DNA of 64,000 nucleotides from Lachnospiraceae bacterium UBA7143. GTDB lineage: Bacteria; Bacillota; Clostridia; Lachnospirales; Lachnospiraceae. Both the position numbers and the translations under genes were made by a program. Below, piece by piece: positions 51,894-59,823 of this stretch (the stretch's first letter is position 1; each line of letters begins with the position of its first letter). The notes below the pieces were generated by a model. The model saw nothing but the letters and a program-made list of their open reading frames with translations, did no database searches and was not told where the DNA came from. Where the stretch lies: contig DKWV01000048.1 in the NCBI GenBank assembly GCA_002491905.1, positions 8,405 to 72,404 of the forward strand, read 5' to 3'.

Positions 51894-52886
51894 CTATTTT
51901 TCTGCGGTTTCCCCGCGTGTAAAAAAGGCTCTTCCATAATATCTGTGCAAAAACCGCGTATCACAATCCCGTATCGCCACACCGCACAGCTTACAGTCCT
52001 GCATCTTTAACTGCCCGATCACATAGGCGGCAAAGGAACCATGCACCGTGCCAAACGGAAGAGATAATATCACGCCTCCCGCTCCCCGCATTTCCCGAAG
52101 CTCCTCCTCCGAAAAGGACTTAGCTCTGTCCAGCTCACAGATCTGGATATCCCCAAACTTTTCCCGCAAATAGGCAAGATTTTTTTCATAATCCTGTTTC
52201 AGCGTTTCTTCCTCAGAGTCATATCCAACAAATGACACTTCCGTCACTTTTTCGGCATCTCCCGCCACCAAAATTCGGTCGTCCATCACATAATAGAGAG
52301 AGAATCCTATAAGACTGATAAACAGTCCAAGAAACGCGCCCACAAAAACAGCCTGTGCCATCCTGCTGTCTGCCACCACCAGCTCCGCCTCCGTCTGGCG
52401 GATTGCGTGGATTTCTATAAACTCTTTCGCCTGCCCGCCGTAAGTCTCAAGCGCCTGCACCGCCGCGCCGAGAATCGCATCTGTGCGCTCCGCCCTGTGA
52501 GTCGTAACCGTAATTGTCAGGAGACGAATGTCCGAGAGAATCTCCGCCTTGATGGCCGCCTCCGCCTCCTCGCGCGTATAATCAGCGGAAAGGTTCGCCA
52601 GCGTCAGTTCCATAATCGGATCAGCCGCCATCAGATCATTCCACGTATAGCCATTGTATGCCTGATAGACCTCCCCCGTCTCGTCCGTCGCAAAATCCAG
52701 ATACACCTTTGCGTAAGCCGTATACTCCCGCTCCGATTCCGGCACCGTGCGCACCACCGCATAGACCAGCGCCCCAAGCAAAGCACCCCCGACCAGAGCG
52801 CCCATCACAAACGGCAGCTTTCCCAGCAGACAAAGCATATATTTTTTCAAATCCATACCGTCATTCACATAGTTACTGTCTTTCAT
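51894..52886 (-). CDS. Wzz-like chain-length regulator with degenerate kinase-like C-terminus
   Basis: A 330-residue polysaccharide co-polymerase with two helices (about 22-45 and 178-201) bracketing a 130-residue external Wzz domain (AKVYLDFATDE, then coiled helices). After helix 2, a cytoplasmic domain (about 205-310) ends GGVILSLPFGTVHGSFAAYV and QDCKLCGVAIRD, which resembles the last strands of BY-type tyrosine kinases (CpsD), but no Walker A is present. A CpsD-like partner is absent from the window. I start at the ATG at 52886. The structured element at 52984 and a candidate promoter lie upstream. Confidence 0.8.
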   Translation of the reverse strand: MKDSNYVNDGMDLKKYMLCLLGKLPFVMGALVGGALLGALVYAVVRTVPESEREYTAYAKVYLDFATDETGEVYQAYNGYTWNDLMAADPIMELTLANLSADYTREEAEAAIKAEILSDIRLLTITVTTHRAERTDAILGAAVQALETYGGQAKEFIEIHAIRQTEAELVVADSRMAQAVFVGAFLGLFISLIGFSLYYVMDDRILVAGDAEKVTEVSFVGYDSEEETLKQDYEKNLAYLREKFGDIQICELDRAKSFSEEELREMRGAGGVILSLPFGTVHGSFAAYVIGQLKMQDCKLCGVAIRDCDTRFLHRYYGRAFFTRGETAEK

Positions 52887-52939
52887 AACGTAAATCCTTC
52901 CACTCCACCCATATACAGCAGCCACGCAGTCGGCGTTTC

Positions 52940-52968
52940 ATTATACTCCGCCAGCCCAGCGAAGCGAA
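52940..52968 (-). promoter_or_regulatory. Weak candidate promoter upstream of wzz
   Basis: Minus strand TATAAT (52945-52940) with TTCGCT 17 bases upstream (52968-52963). A TTGACA at 52977-52972 is 26 bases away, too far. The gap between includes an imperfect GCC/GGC hairpin. Confidence 0.3.
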
Positions 52969-52983
52969 GGCTGTCAATACCCA

Positions 52984-53118
52984 GCGCAGGAGACAGACGG
53001 TTTCTTAAGGAGCCCCTTGAAAAACGCTGGTACTTAGCGAGGTCCTTTCGAGCTTAGTACCGCTGCGTTTTGAACGGAGCGCAAGCGCGGCGACGTAGAA
53101 ACCGCCTGCCTCCTGCGC
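52984..53118 (-). ncRNA. Candidate structured RNA element between the WcaJ-type gene and wzz
   Basis: Read as minus-strand RNA, the two ends (53118-53098 and 53004-52984) form an uninterrupted 21-bp helix containing two G-U pairs. Inside are three more hairpins: a short GCG-CUUG-CGC stem, a long stem built from AAAACGC/GCGTTTT, GGTACT/AGTACC and AGC/GCT, and AAGG-GGCT-CCTT. Together they make a four-way junction. The G-U pairs would be A-C mismatches in plus-strand RNA, so the fold favours the operon strand. It could be a cis-regulatory element or a dispersed repeat; no T-run terminator follows. Confidence 0.6.
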
Positions 53119-53154
53119 GTCGCCGCTTCACTACCCCGTTGCGCCGTTTTTTCC

Positions 53155-54525
53155 CTACTTCATCGCCGTCGTCTGGTTCTCCTCAACCCCCTCCGTGCTC
53201 TCCGGCTTAATGAGAATTTTCAGCGTCAGCAGCATCAGCTTCAGATCCAGCCACACGGAGTACTGCTCGATATAGGTCAGATCCAGTTTCAGTTTATCAT
53301 ACGGCGTCGTATTGTATTTCCCGTAGACCTGCGCATAACCTGCAAGCCCCGCCTTCACCTTCATACGGAAAGCGAACTCCGGCATCTCCTCCATATACTT
53401 GTCGATGATCTCCGGCCTTTCCGGTCTGGGACCGATAAAGGACATCTCCCCTTTGAATATATTGAACAGCTGCGGAAGTTCATCAATCCTTGTCGCACGG
53501 ATAAACCGGCCTACAGGCGTAATACGGGAATCATTTTTGGACGCAAGCCGCGCCACCCCGTCCTTCTCCGCATCCACCCGCATACTCCTGAATTTTAAGA
53601 TATAAAATTCCTTTCTGTCACGGGTGCAGCGGATCTGCTTATAAAAAACCGGCCCGCCGTCATAGAGCTTGATCGCCGCCGCCGTAACCAGCATAAAGGG
53701 CGAGGCAATCACAAGCAGCAGCACCGAGCAGATCAGATCAATTAACCGCTTCGCCGCCCGCTGTTCCACCTTGAGGGAATACTCACGTGTCAGATAAATG
53801 GGCGTATCGAACAGATGAAGCTGGTCCGCGCCACGGATAAGCACATCTGAAATCTTCGGCATCGTATATACCCGCACAGACCGGCTGTAACAATATTTTA
53901 AAAGGGCGTTCCTGTCTACCGCGGAAATATCCCACAGCACCACCGCTCCGTAGCCCTGCCCGATCTCTTCCTTCACCGCCTCCATGCCCGCTGAGATATT
54001 CAGGCAGTTTTTGATCCGATACTTATCCTTCCTCGTCTCAAATTTCCTTACGATATCATCAATCGGCCGCTCCCCGTGTACAATCAGTATTTCCCTGGGC
54101 GGAAAAGCCTTATAATAGCAGGCATTGCAGAAAAACACCCACGCACCCGCAAGAGCCGTCTGAATAAGCATAGTCCAGACAATGGGCCGCACATCCACCA
54201 CCCAGTTCGCCATCAGGGAAATCTGAAAATAGGAAATCACATTGACAATGAGCAGTGAAAACAATTCTGAAATAAACACGTCCACCGGCTTTAAATACCC
54301 GATTTTTAACGCGCCGTATGTATTCGCGAAAAAAAACAACAGCACGAAATAGATCAGGAGGATCAGCACATGCCCTTTAAAATAAAATCGGAAATTCCTG
54401 TGCGTTCTCAGGAACGGATAATACTCCGTCAGCCAGAAATACGCATAGACTGCCGTCTGAAAGATCAGCCCGATAAAGGAGAGCTGTAAAATAATCATTC
54501 TTTTAAATGTTTCCACTTTTTTCAT
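53155..54525 (-). CDS. WcaJ/CpsE-type initiating phosphoglycosyltransferase
   Basis: A 456-residue bacterial sugar transferase. Four N-terminal helices (about 11-33, 51-70, 85-104, 117-136) and a Rossmann-like middle domain precede the catalytic C-terminal part: re-entrant helix (about 262-285), KFRSM (311-315), DE dyad D348-E349 in RIDELPQL, IGPRPERPE. It loads the first sugar phosphate (often galactose or glucose) on undecaprenyl phosphate. Second initiating enzyme in the window besides the PglC-like one. It precedes wzz, with the structured element between. Confidence 0.92.
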   Translation of the reverse strand: MKKVETFKRMIILQLSFIGLIFQTAVYAYFWLTEYYPFLRTHRNFRFYFKGHVLILLIYFVLLFFFANTYGALKIGYLKPVDVFISELFSLLIVNVISYFQISLMANWVVDVRPIVWTMLIQTALAGAWVFFCNACYYKAFPPREILIVHGERPIDDIVRKFETRKDKYRIKNCLNISAGMEAVKEEIGQGYGAVVLWDISAVDRNALLKYCYSRSVRVYTMPKISDVLIRGADQLHLFDTPIYLTREYSLKVEQRAAKRLIDLICSVLLLVIASPFMLVTAAAIKLYDGGPVFYKQIRCTRDRKEFYILKFRSMRVDAEKDGVARLASKNDSRITPVGRFIRATRIDELPQLFNIFKGEMSFIGPRPERPEIIDKYMEEMPEFAFRMKVKAGLAGYAQVYGKYNTTPYDKLKLDLTYIEQYSVWLDLKLMLLTLKILIKPESTEGVEENQTTAMK

Positions 54526-54529
54526 GGTT

Positions 54530-55360
54530 TTATATCCGCCTCATCGTCGCCCTGTATGCCCAAAACACAAAATGGAATGCGCTGGACACTACAGAAAGCT
54601 TCTCCTGCCTGCGGTACAGATTCCAGATCCGCTTTACCGCCTTAAATTTATTGGAGGACAGAGATCGCGGTGGTCTCCTGTAGACCGCAAGCACTTCGTC
54701 AAGTCCGCAGGCCGGATATCCCGCCCGCAGAATCTGCCACCATGCCGCCGTGTCTTCGCTCTCCACCTGCGGCATCCGCATCAGCCCATCCGGGACAATA
54801 TACCGATCAAGCACAACGGTGGTAGTAAAAATAACCGTCCGCGACAGTGCCTCCTTATAAGTCAGGATTTCCGGCACATGCACTATCTTTCCCGTAGGCA
54901 TGGCCGATTCATCGCCAAACTCATAGGCGGAAAACACAAAGCCTGCCCTCTTTTCCCTCATAAAGGAAAGCTGCTTTTCCAGCTTGTCCGAAATCCAGAT
55001 ATCGTCCGCATCAAGAAAGGCAATATACCGCCCGCCCGCCAGATCCATCCCCGTATTGCGGGCTGCGGCCGCACCCTCGTTTTTATTTTTACAGATTAGA
55101 AGAACTTTTTTCCCTTCCCCGCACAAATATTCCTCAATATGCCTTATATTTTCATGCGCCGTCACCGAATGATGCTCGTATGCGGAGAGCGCCGCTTCTA
55201 TCGCCGCAACACTGTCGTCCCCGGAGCAGTCATCTACCAGCAGGAGTTCCCATCTGCCGTATGTCTGCGAAAACACCATCCTGATGGTATCGGCAATATA
55301 GGCCCCGGCCTGGTACACCGGCACGATAATGCTGACCAGCCCGTCCTCTTTATCCTTCAA
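54530..55360 (-). CDS. Glycosyltransferase family 2 (B)
   Basis: A 276-residue GT-A enzyme with VPVYQAGAY (13-21), VDDCSGDDS (42-50), NEGAAAARNTG and the metal-binding LDADD (about 115-119). The acceptor side ends near a short basic C-terminal helix. Its start overlaps the GtrB-like gene by 11 bases and it ends four bases before the WcaJ-type gene begins. Confidence 0.88.
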   Translation of the reverse strand: MKDKEDGLVSIIVPVYQAGAYIADTIRMVFSQTYGRWELLLVDDCSGDDSVAAIEAALSAYEHHSVTAHENIRHIEEYLCGEGKKVLLICKNKNEGAAAARNTGMDLAGGRYIAFLDADDIWISDKLEKQLSFMREKRAGFVFSAYEFGDESAMPTGKIVHVPEILTYKEALSRTVIFTTTVVLDRYIVPDGLMRMPQVESEDTAAWWQILRAGYPACGLDEVLAVYRRPPRSLSSNKFKAVKRIWNLYRRQEKLSVVSSAFHFVFWAYRATMRRI

Positions 55361-56300
55361 TTTCCCGTCCCCCGATCTCTTCCCTGACCAGATAGATCGG
55401 CCTTCTCTTCACTTCCATATAAGTCTTTGACAAATATTGCCCGACTATTCCGAGACAGAACAGCTGCACGCCGCTGACCATCATAATAATGCAGACAAGG
55501 GACGGCCAGCCGGAAGTCGGATCGCCGAATACAAGTTTTCGCACAATTGTCACAATAATTATGATAAAAGCAACCAGGCAGAAAAACACACCCGCCACGG
55601 ACGCTATGGTAAGGGGAACCGTGGAAAAAGCCATGATCCCCTCAAGGGAATACAGGAACAGCTTCCAGAACGACCACTTCGTCTCTCCCTTTCTGCGCTC
55701 CACGTTCTCGTACTCCAGCCATTTGGTTTCATAGCCCACCCAGCCGAAAATTCCCTTGGTAAAGCGATTATACTCCGTCATGGAAAGAATCGCATCCACC
55801 ACCTGTCTTGTCATCAGACGGTAGTCCCTGGCGCCGTCCACAATCTCCGTCCTGGATATCTTATTCATCAATTTATAAAACATCCGTGCGAAAAAGGAGC
55901 GGATAACTGGTTCCCCTTTTCTGGTCACACGTCTGGTCGCCACCGAATCGTAGCCCTGTTCAATGTAGGCGTACATCTCAGGCAAAAGAGAGGGCGGATC
56001 CTGTAAATCCGCATCCATCAGCACAGCCAGGTCGCCCCTGCACTTCTGCAGGCCTGCGTAGATAGCCGCCTCCTTGCCGAAATTGCGGGAAAAGGAAATG
56101 AGACGCACCCTCTCATCCTCCTCATGAAGCTTCTTTACCTCAAGAACCGTCCGGTCCCGGGAGCCGTCATCCACATATAAAATTTCAAGCTCTATCTGTT
56201 TTTCGCGGAAAAAATCCGCATTCCTGCATAACTCGTCATAAAAATCCCTGACATTTTCCTCTTCGTTATAACAGGGGACGATAACGCTCAGTAACTTCAT
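55350..56300 (-). CDS. GtrB-type polyprenyl-phosphate glycosyltransferase (DPM1-like GT2)
   Basis: A 316-residue GT2 with VPCYNEEEN (7-15), VDDGSRDRT, the DADLQDPP metal motif (about 93-100) and two C-terminal helices (about 230-256, 265-288). The GVQLFCLGIVGQYLSKTY stretch is typical of GtrB/CsbB proteins. It moves a sugar from UDP to undecaprenyl phosphate to make a monosaccharide donor for GT-C enzymes. A GtrA partner is at 25448. The ATG at 56300 (GGAGG five bases upstream) fits the family start; an earlier in-frame start would run into the terminator region. Confidence 0.9.
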   Translation of the reverse strand: MKLLSVIVPCYNEEENVRDFYDELCRNADFFREKQIELEILYVDDGSRDRTVLEVKKLHEEDERVRLISFSRNFGKEAAIYAGLQKCRGDLAVLMDADLQDPPSLLPEMYAYIEQGYDSVATRRVTRKGEPVIRSFFARMFYKLMNKISRTEIVDGARDYRLMTRQVVDAILSMTEYNRFTKGIFGWVGYETKWLEYENVERRKGETKWSFWKLFLYSLEGIMAFSTVPLTIASVAGVFFCLVAFIIIIVTIVRKLVFGDPTSGWPSLVCIIMMVSGVQLFCLGIVGQYLSKTYMEVKRRPIYLVREEIGGREIEG

Positions 56301-56349
56301 GGCAGCCTCCATACCACTCGCAAACCCGTTCTTTTCTTTTATCTCCATC

Positions 56350-56360
56350 AGTTTACCACA
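56350..56360 (-). promoter_or_regulatory. Candidate extended -10 promoter for the GtrB-led operon
   Basis: Minus strand TGTGGTAAACT (-10 TAAACT at 56355-56350), right after the terminator of the Spo0A-C gene. It shares TGTGGTA and the final T with the internal promoters at 16083, 21572 and 27730. A promoter is needed here because the terminator would stop upstream transcription. Confidence 0.45.
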
Positions 56361-56367
56361 TTTACAT

Positions 56368-56394
56368 AAAAAAAGGAAGAGACGCATCTCTTCC
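56368..56394 (-). terminator. Intrinsic terminator of the Spo0A-C gene
   Basis: Minus strand GGAAGAGA (56394-56387), loop TGCG, TCTCTTCC (56382-56375), then seven Ts. Eight perfect base pairs directly after the stop at 56406. Strong evidence that the Spo0A-C gene is its own transcription unit. Confidence 0.9.
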
Positions 56395-56405
56395 CGTTAA
56401 ACACA

Positions 56406-56786
56406 TTATATCAGATCGTTTTTCAGACGTATGTAATCCGCCACAACAGCGATATACTCGCTGTTTGTCGGTCTGGTATACTCCAGCGTATTGCTGTAAC
56501 CGAACAGTTCTTCAAAGAGCTCGCTGTTTCCCCTGTCCCAGGATACCTCAATCGCATTGCGGATCGCGCGCTCAATCTTCGTGTCGGTGGTCTGGTACAT
56601 CTTGGCCAGATCGGGATAGAGGAGCTTGGTCACACTCCCCACCAGCTCCATATCCTCCACGCACATCTCTACCGCGCTGCGAAGAAACTGGTATCCCCGC
56701 AAGTGCGCCGGTATGCCGAGCTCCAGCATAAAGTCGGAGATCGTTTTTTCAAGCTCTCTCCTGCTAATCATATTCTGTTGTGTCAT
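56406..56786 (-). CDS. Stand-alone Spo0A C-terminal DNA-binding domain protein
   Basis: A 126-residue protein made almost entirely of the Spo0A C-terminal domain: ELGIPAHLRGYQFLRSAVEM (22-41), VTKLLYPDLAKMYQTTDTKI (51-70) with the sigma-A-contact and recognition helices, and AIRNAIEVSWDRGN (73-86), then RPTNSEYIAVVAD. There is no receiver domain and no phospho-aspartate, so it is not a phosphorelay target. It should bind TGTCGAA-type 0A boxes and may act constitutively or compete with Spo0A. Own promoter and terminator. Start ATG 56786 (GGGG/GGAG site). It lies inside the glycan locus, suggesting it controls it. Confidence 0.88.
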   Translation of the reverse strand: MTQQNMISRRELEKTISDFMLELGIPAHLRGYQFLRSAVEMCVEDMELVGSVTKLLYPDLAKMYQTTDTKIERAIRNAIEVSWDRGNSELFEELFGYSNTLEYTRPTNSEYIAVVADYIRLKNDLI

Positions 56787-56846
56787 TCCCCTTTTACTCC
56801 TTTGCAAATATTGATATAATACGTCAACATGTAGTCCATCGTTTCA

Positions 56847-56881
56847 TTCGACATAATAGCAAAAATGCATCGCGCTGTAAA
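56847..56881 (-). promoter_or_regulatory. Promoter of the Spo0A-C gene with overlapping 0A-like box
   Basis: Minus strand TTTACA (56881-56876), 17 bases, TATTAT (56858-56853). The last -10 base begins TGTCGAA (56853-56847), a match to the Spo0A box consensus. A protein bound there would block RNA polymerase, consistent with autorepression or repression by Spo0A. Upstream, at 56928 and 56961, are two direct copies of a 12-base sequence. Confidence 0.6.
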
Positions 56882-56984
56882 CGGTAATTTATCGCGCCTG
56901 GGAAATTCTTTATCAGGAAATATACACAAAAGGCACTTTTAAAGCACCAGATTTTGCACGAAAAGGCACTTTCCGCAATCTGCC

Positions 56985-57926
56985 CTACAGTCTCGCCTCA
57001 CGCTCGTTTTCCTTAAACCACTCATAAGCAAGCCGTACGCCCTCCTCAAGCTCCACTTTGTGCGTCCAGCCGAGCCCGTGGAGCTTCGTCACATCCGTGA
57101 GTTTTCTGGGCGTGCCGTCCGGCATGGTCTGATCCCAGACAATCTGTCCCGTATAGCCCACCGCCTTCTTCACCGTCTCGGCCAGCTCCTTAATCGTAAT
57201 CTCCTTGCCAGTACCGATATTGACATGCTGTTCCCCGCTGTAATTTTCTAACAGGAACACGCAGGCGTCCGCCATATCGTCCACATACAGAAACTCCCGA
57301 AGCGGTGTACCCGTTCCCCACAGTGTAACCGTGGGCGCACCGTTCACTTTCGCCTCATGAAATTTGCGGATCATCGCCGGCATAACATGGGAGCCTTCCA
57401 GATCATAATTGTCGTGCGGCCCATACAGGTTCGTGGGCATACAGCTGATGAAATCGTCCCCGTACTGCCGCTTATAAAACTTGCACATTTCAAGCCCCGC
57501 AATCTTCGCTATGGCGTAAGCCTCGTTTGTCTCCTCCAGAGGGCCTGTCAGCAGCGCGTCCTCCGGGATCGGCTGGGGCGCCATTCTCGGATAAATACAG
57601 GTACTTCCCAGAAACAAAAGCTTTTTCACCCCATACTCATGACAGCACTGGATCACATTACACTGGATCTGCATGTTCTCATAGGCGAACTCCGCGGGCG
57701 TCGTATTGTTGGCGTTGATACCGCCCACCTTTGCCGCCGCCAGGACAACCACGTCGGGCCGCTCCTTGTCAAAGAACGCCCGGACCTCCTGTTGACTGGT
57801 TAAGTCAAGTTCCTTGTGTGTCCTGCCGAAAACATTCTGATACCCTTTTGCCTGTAAGGAGCGCACAATCGCGCTGCCCACCAGCCCTCTGTGTCCCGCC
57901 ACGTAAATTTTGTCTGTTTTATTCAT
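56985..57926 (-). CDS. fcl: GDP-L-fucose synthase
   Basis: A 313-residue short-chain dehydrogenase/epimerase. NADP motif GHRGLVG (11-17), the GSTCIYP segment, YAIAK (Y-x3-K active site) and the LYGPHDN and PLREFLYVDD stretches are typical of Fcl/WcaG. It converts the Gmd product to GDP-L-fucose. Gmd is encoded two genes upstream. GGAGG precedes the ATG. It is last of the rfbD-gmd group before the Spo0A-C gene. Confidence 0.94.
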   Translation of the reverse strand: MNKTDKIYVAGHRGLVGSAIVRSLQAKGYQNVFGRTHKELDLTSQQEVRAFFDKERPDVVVLAAAKVGGINANNTTPAEFAYENMQIQCNVIQCCHEYGVKKLLFLGSTCIYPRMAPQPIPEDALLTGPLEETNEAYAIAKIAGLEMCKFYKRQYGDDFISCMPTNLYGPHDNYDLEGSHVMPAMIRKFHEAKVNGAPTVTLWGTGTPLREFLYVDDMADACVFLLENYSGEQHVNIGTGKEITIKELAETVKKAVGYTGQIVWDQTMPDGTPRKLTDVTKLHGLGWTHKVELEEGVRLAYEWFKENEREARL

Positions 57927-58017
57927 ACCGGCTAACCTCCATATCTTTGTACTACCGTCATTCTAACCCTAAACTTCTATCAGTCTATCACAGGGCACCC
58001 CCTTTTACAAGAGACCG

Positions 58018-59823
58018 CTATCTGACCGCCTCAAAGCCATCCCCAATCCCCTCTCCCAAAAGCACAAGCTCCGCCTCCTGCGGCGAGGAAGGAAAACTGT
58101 TATAGCCCACTTGATCGCCCTCCACCGGACAGTAAAAGGTGAGACCCTCTATCTCATAAGACCGTGTCTCATAATTTTCATAATCCTTCTGAACCAGCCA
58201 GTAGTCATTTACATAGGAACCCGCGATTTCCCGCGCCAGGGCAAAACCTTTGTAGACCAGAATCAGGATCACGGCGGCAGAAACCACCCGGCCTGCCGCA
58301 AGCCGCCATCCTCCGCATCTCTCCCGCCGGCCGCCTGCCGGAAGATATACAGCAGCCTCACAGACTCCCCCGAACACCACCGCCGCCGTCAGATACACCC
58401 AGACACAGCCATAGCGGATCAGCGGCGAAGTGCACAGCCAGAAGAGAAAAGAGGCTGCCACCGTGCCCTGCACCGTGAGAAAAACCGGAGACATCACACC
58501 GTTCCGCGCCGCAACAACGGCCGGAACCGCCCGCCGTTTCTTATTCCGGATCCGGATCAGATACACCGTCTCCGCCAGAAGCACAGCCACCGCTGCCGCT
58601 GCCGCCGTCACGAGAACCTTATCACTCCCCGCAAGCGTCCCAAACCACCCCGGCAGCCATTTCCGCACGGGCATGTCAAACTGCGTCACATCCGTGTACC
58701 CTCTGCCCCACACCTGAATCTCTCTCGCGTCATAATCCGCAATCCCCTTCGGAATCTTCCAGACCACGTCAAACAGGTCTATCTGCGTAAAAGGATAAAC
58801 CAGCCACCCCGAAATCAACACATTGCGGATGAAAAAGGGAAGCGCTGTCACAAACCCCAGCGCCAGGTAAGCGCCCGTCTCTTTCCACTTTTTCTCCCGC
58901 ACAAGACGGCCGGCCGGATAAAGCGTAAGCAGAAGGATCAGCGCGGCAGACAGTTTCACCGTCATCAGGAATACGCCAAGCATACACAGAAGCCCGTATG
59001 GAAGAATCGTCCTCTCCCCGCTCTCCGCAAGCTCCAGCCACTTTATCACAATATAAAATGCCACAAGCACCATGAAATAATCCGAAGCCGGAGAAACCAT
59101 TTCATCAAAAATATTGACCAGATAATACACGCACATCAGTCTGGCGAAATCACTCGTCCGAAACCGCCCCGCCCGCAGGGATTTTCCGATCGGCAGGCAG
59201 ACCACCGCCAGCAAAAAGGCAAGCCATCCCGCCGCGCAGTGAAAAGACTGTCCTCCCAGAAAAGCCATGCTGTAAAGAGCCGACAGGGCAAAGGAGGAAC
59301 TGTTGTAAGCCAGTCTACAATGCAGGTTTCCCAGCCCCTTCACCACGCCGTACTCCTCGATCCACCGAATGCTCTGGGCGTGGTAAAGTCCTGTGTCATA
59401 ATGGATCATTCCCCGGGAGGCGCCGTAGGCAAATAACAGGAATAAGGTAAGAACTGCACAAAACCGCCGGATATCCGGCTTACCGTACCCTTTCCCCTCT
59501 CCCCCGCCGGAAACGCTCTCGTCGAACATCACAAGCCGCCGGACCGTAGCCGCAAGCGCCCTTCTATCGACCAGTGCAGTCAAAGTGCAGAGAACACATA
59601 GAATCAGGTTTGCCATAAAGCCCACACCTGCAAACAGACTGAAAAACTGTGCGTAAACCGTCACGCATACCAGCCCGCACATAAAATACGCATCCGCGCT
59701 TTGAATCACCGGGCAGGCGTGTGCATAATAAGGAAGGTGCCGCGTGACGACACGCAGCACACCATATCCGACAAGAAATGTAGTTATACCAATGTAAAGC
59801 CAAATGAAAATTACAGACAGCAT
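58018..59823 (-). CDS. LIC_10190-like polytopic membrane protein
   Basis: A 601-residue protein with about 12 helices. After the fourth helix, IHYDTGLYHAQSIRWIEEYG (140-159) and GLGNLHCRLAYNSSSF (163-178) follow, a combination I know from the LIC_10190 family of probable GT-C membrane proteins. The C-terminal tail is a small external domain (about 535-601). Its start overlaps gmd by 13 bases. It lies between gmd and fcl, suggesting cotranscription; a fucosyl or related transfer outside the cell is possible but not shown. Confidence 0.75.
   Translation of the reverse strand: MLSVIFIWLYIGITTFLVGYGVLRVVTRHLPYYAHACPVIQSADAYFMCGLVCVTVYAQFFSLFAGVGFMANLILCVLCTLTALVDRRALAATVRRLVMFDESVSGGGEGKGYGKPDIRRFCAVLTLFLLFAYGASRGMIHYDTGLYHAQSIRWIEEYGVVKGLGNLHCRLAYNSSSFALSALYSMAFLGGQSFHCAAGWLAFLLAVVCLPIGKSLRAGRFRTSDFARLMCVYYLVNIFDEMVSPASDYFMVLVAFYIVIKWLELAESGERTILPYGLLCMLGVFLMTVKLSAALILLLTLYPAGRLVREKKWKETGAYLALGFVTALPFFIRNVLISGWLVYPFTQIDLFDVVWKIPKGIADYDAREIQVWGRGYTDVTQFDMPVRKWLPGWFGTLAGSDKVLVTAAAAAVAVLLAETVYLIRIRNKKRRAVPAVVAARNGVMSPVFLTVQGTVAASFLFWLCTSPLIRYGCVWVYLTAAVVFGGVCEAAVYLPAGGRRERCGGWRLAAGRVVSAAVILILVYKGFALAREIAGSYVNDYWLVQKDYENYETRSYEIEGLTFYCPVEGDQVGYNSFPSSPQEAELVLLGEGIGDGFEAVR

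Noticed and set aside
52972..52977. TTGACA upstream of wzz as a -35 box
   Set aside because: It is 26 bases from the TATAAT at 52940-52945, too far for sigma-A; only a weak TTCGCT lies at the right distance.
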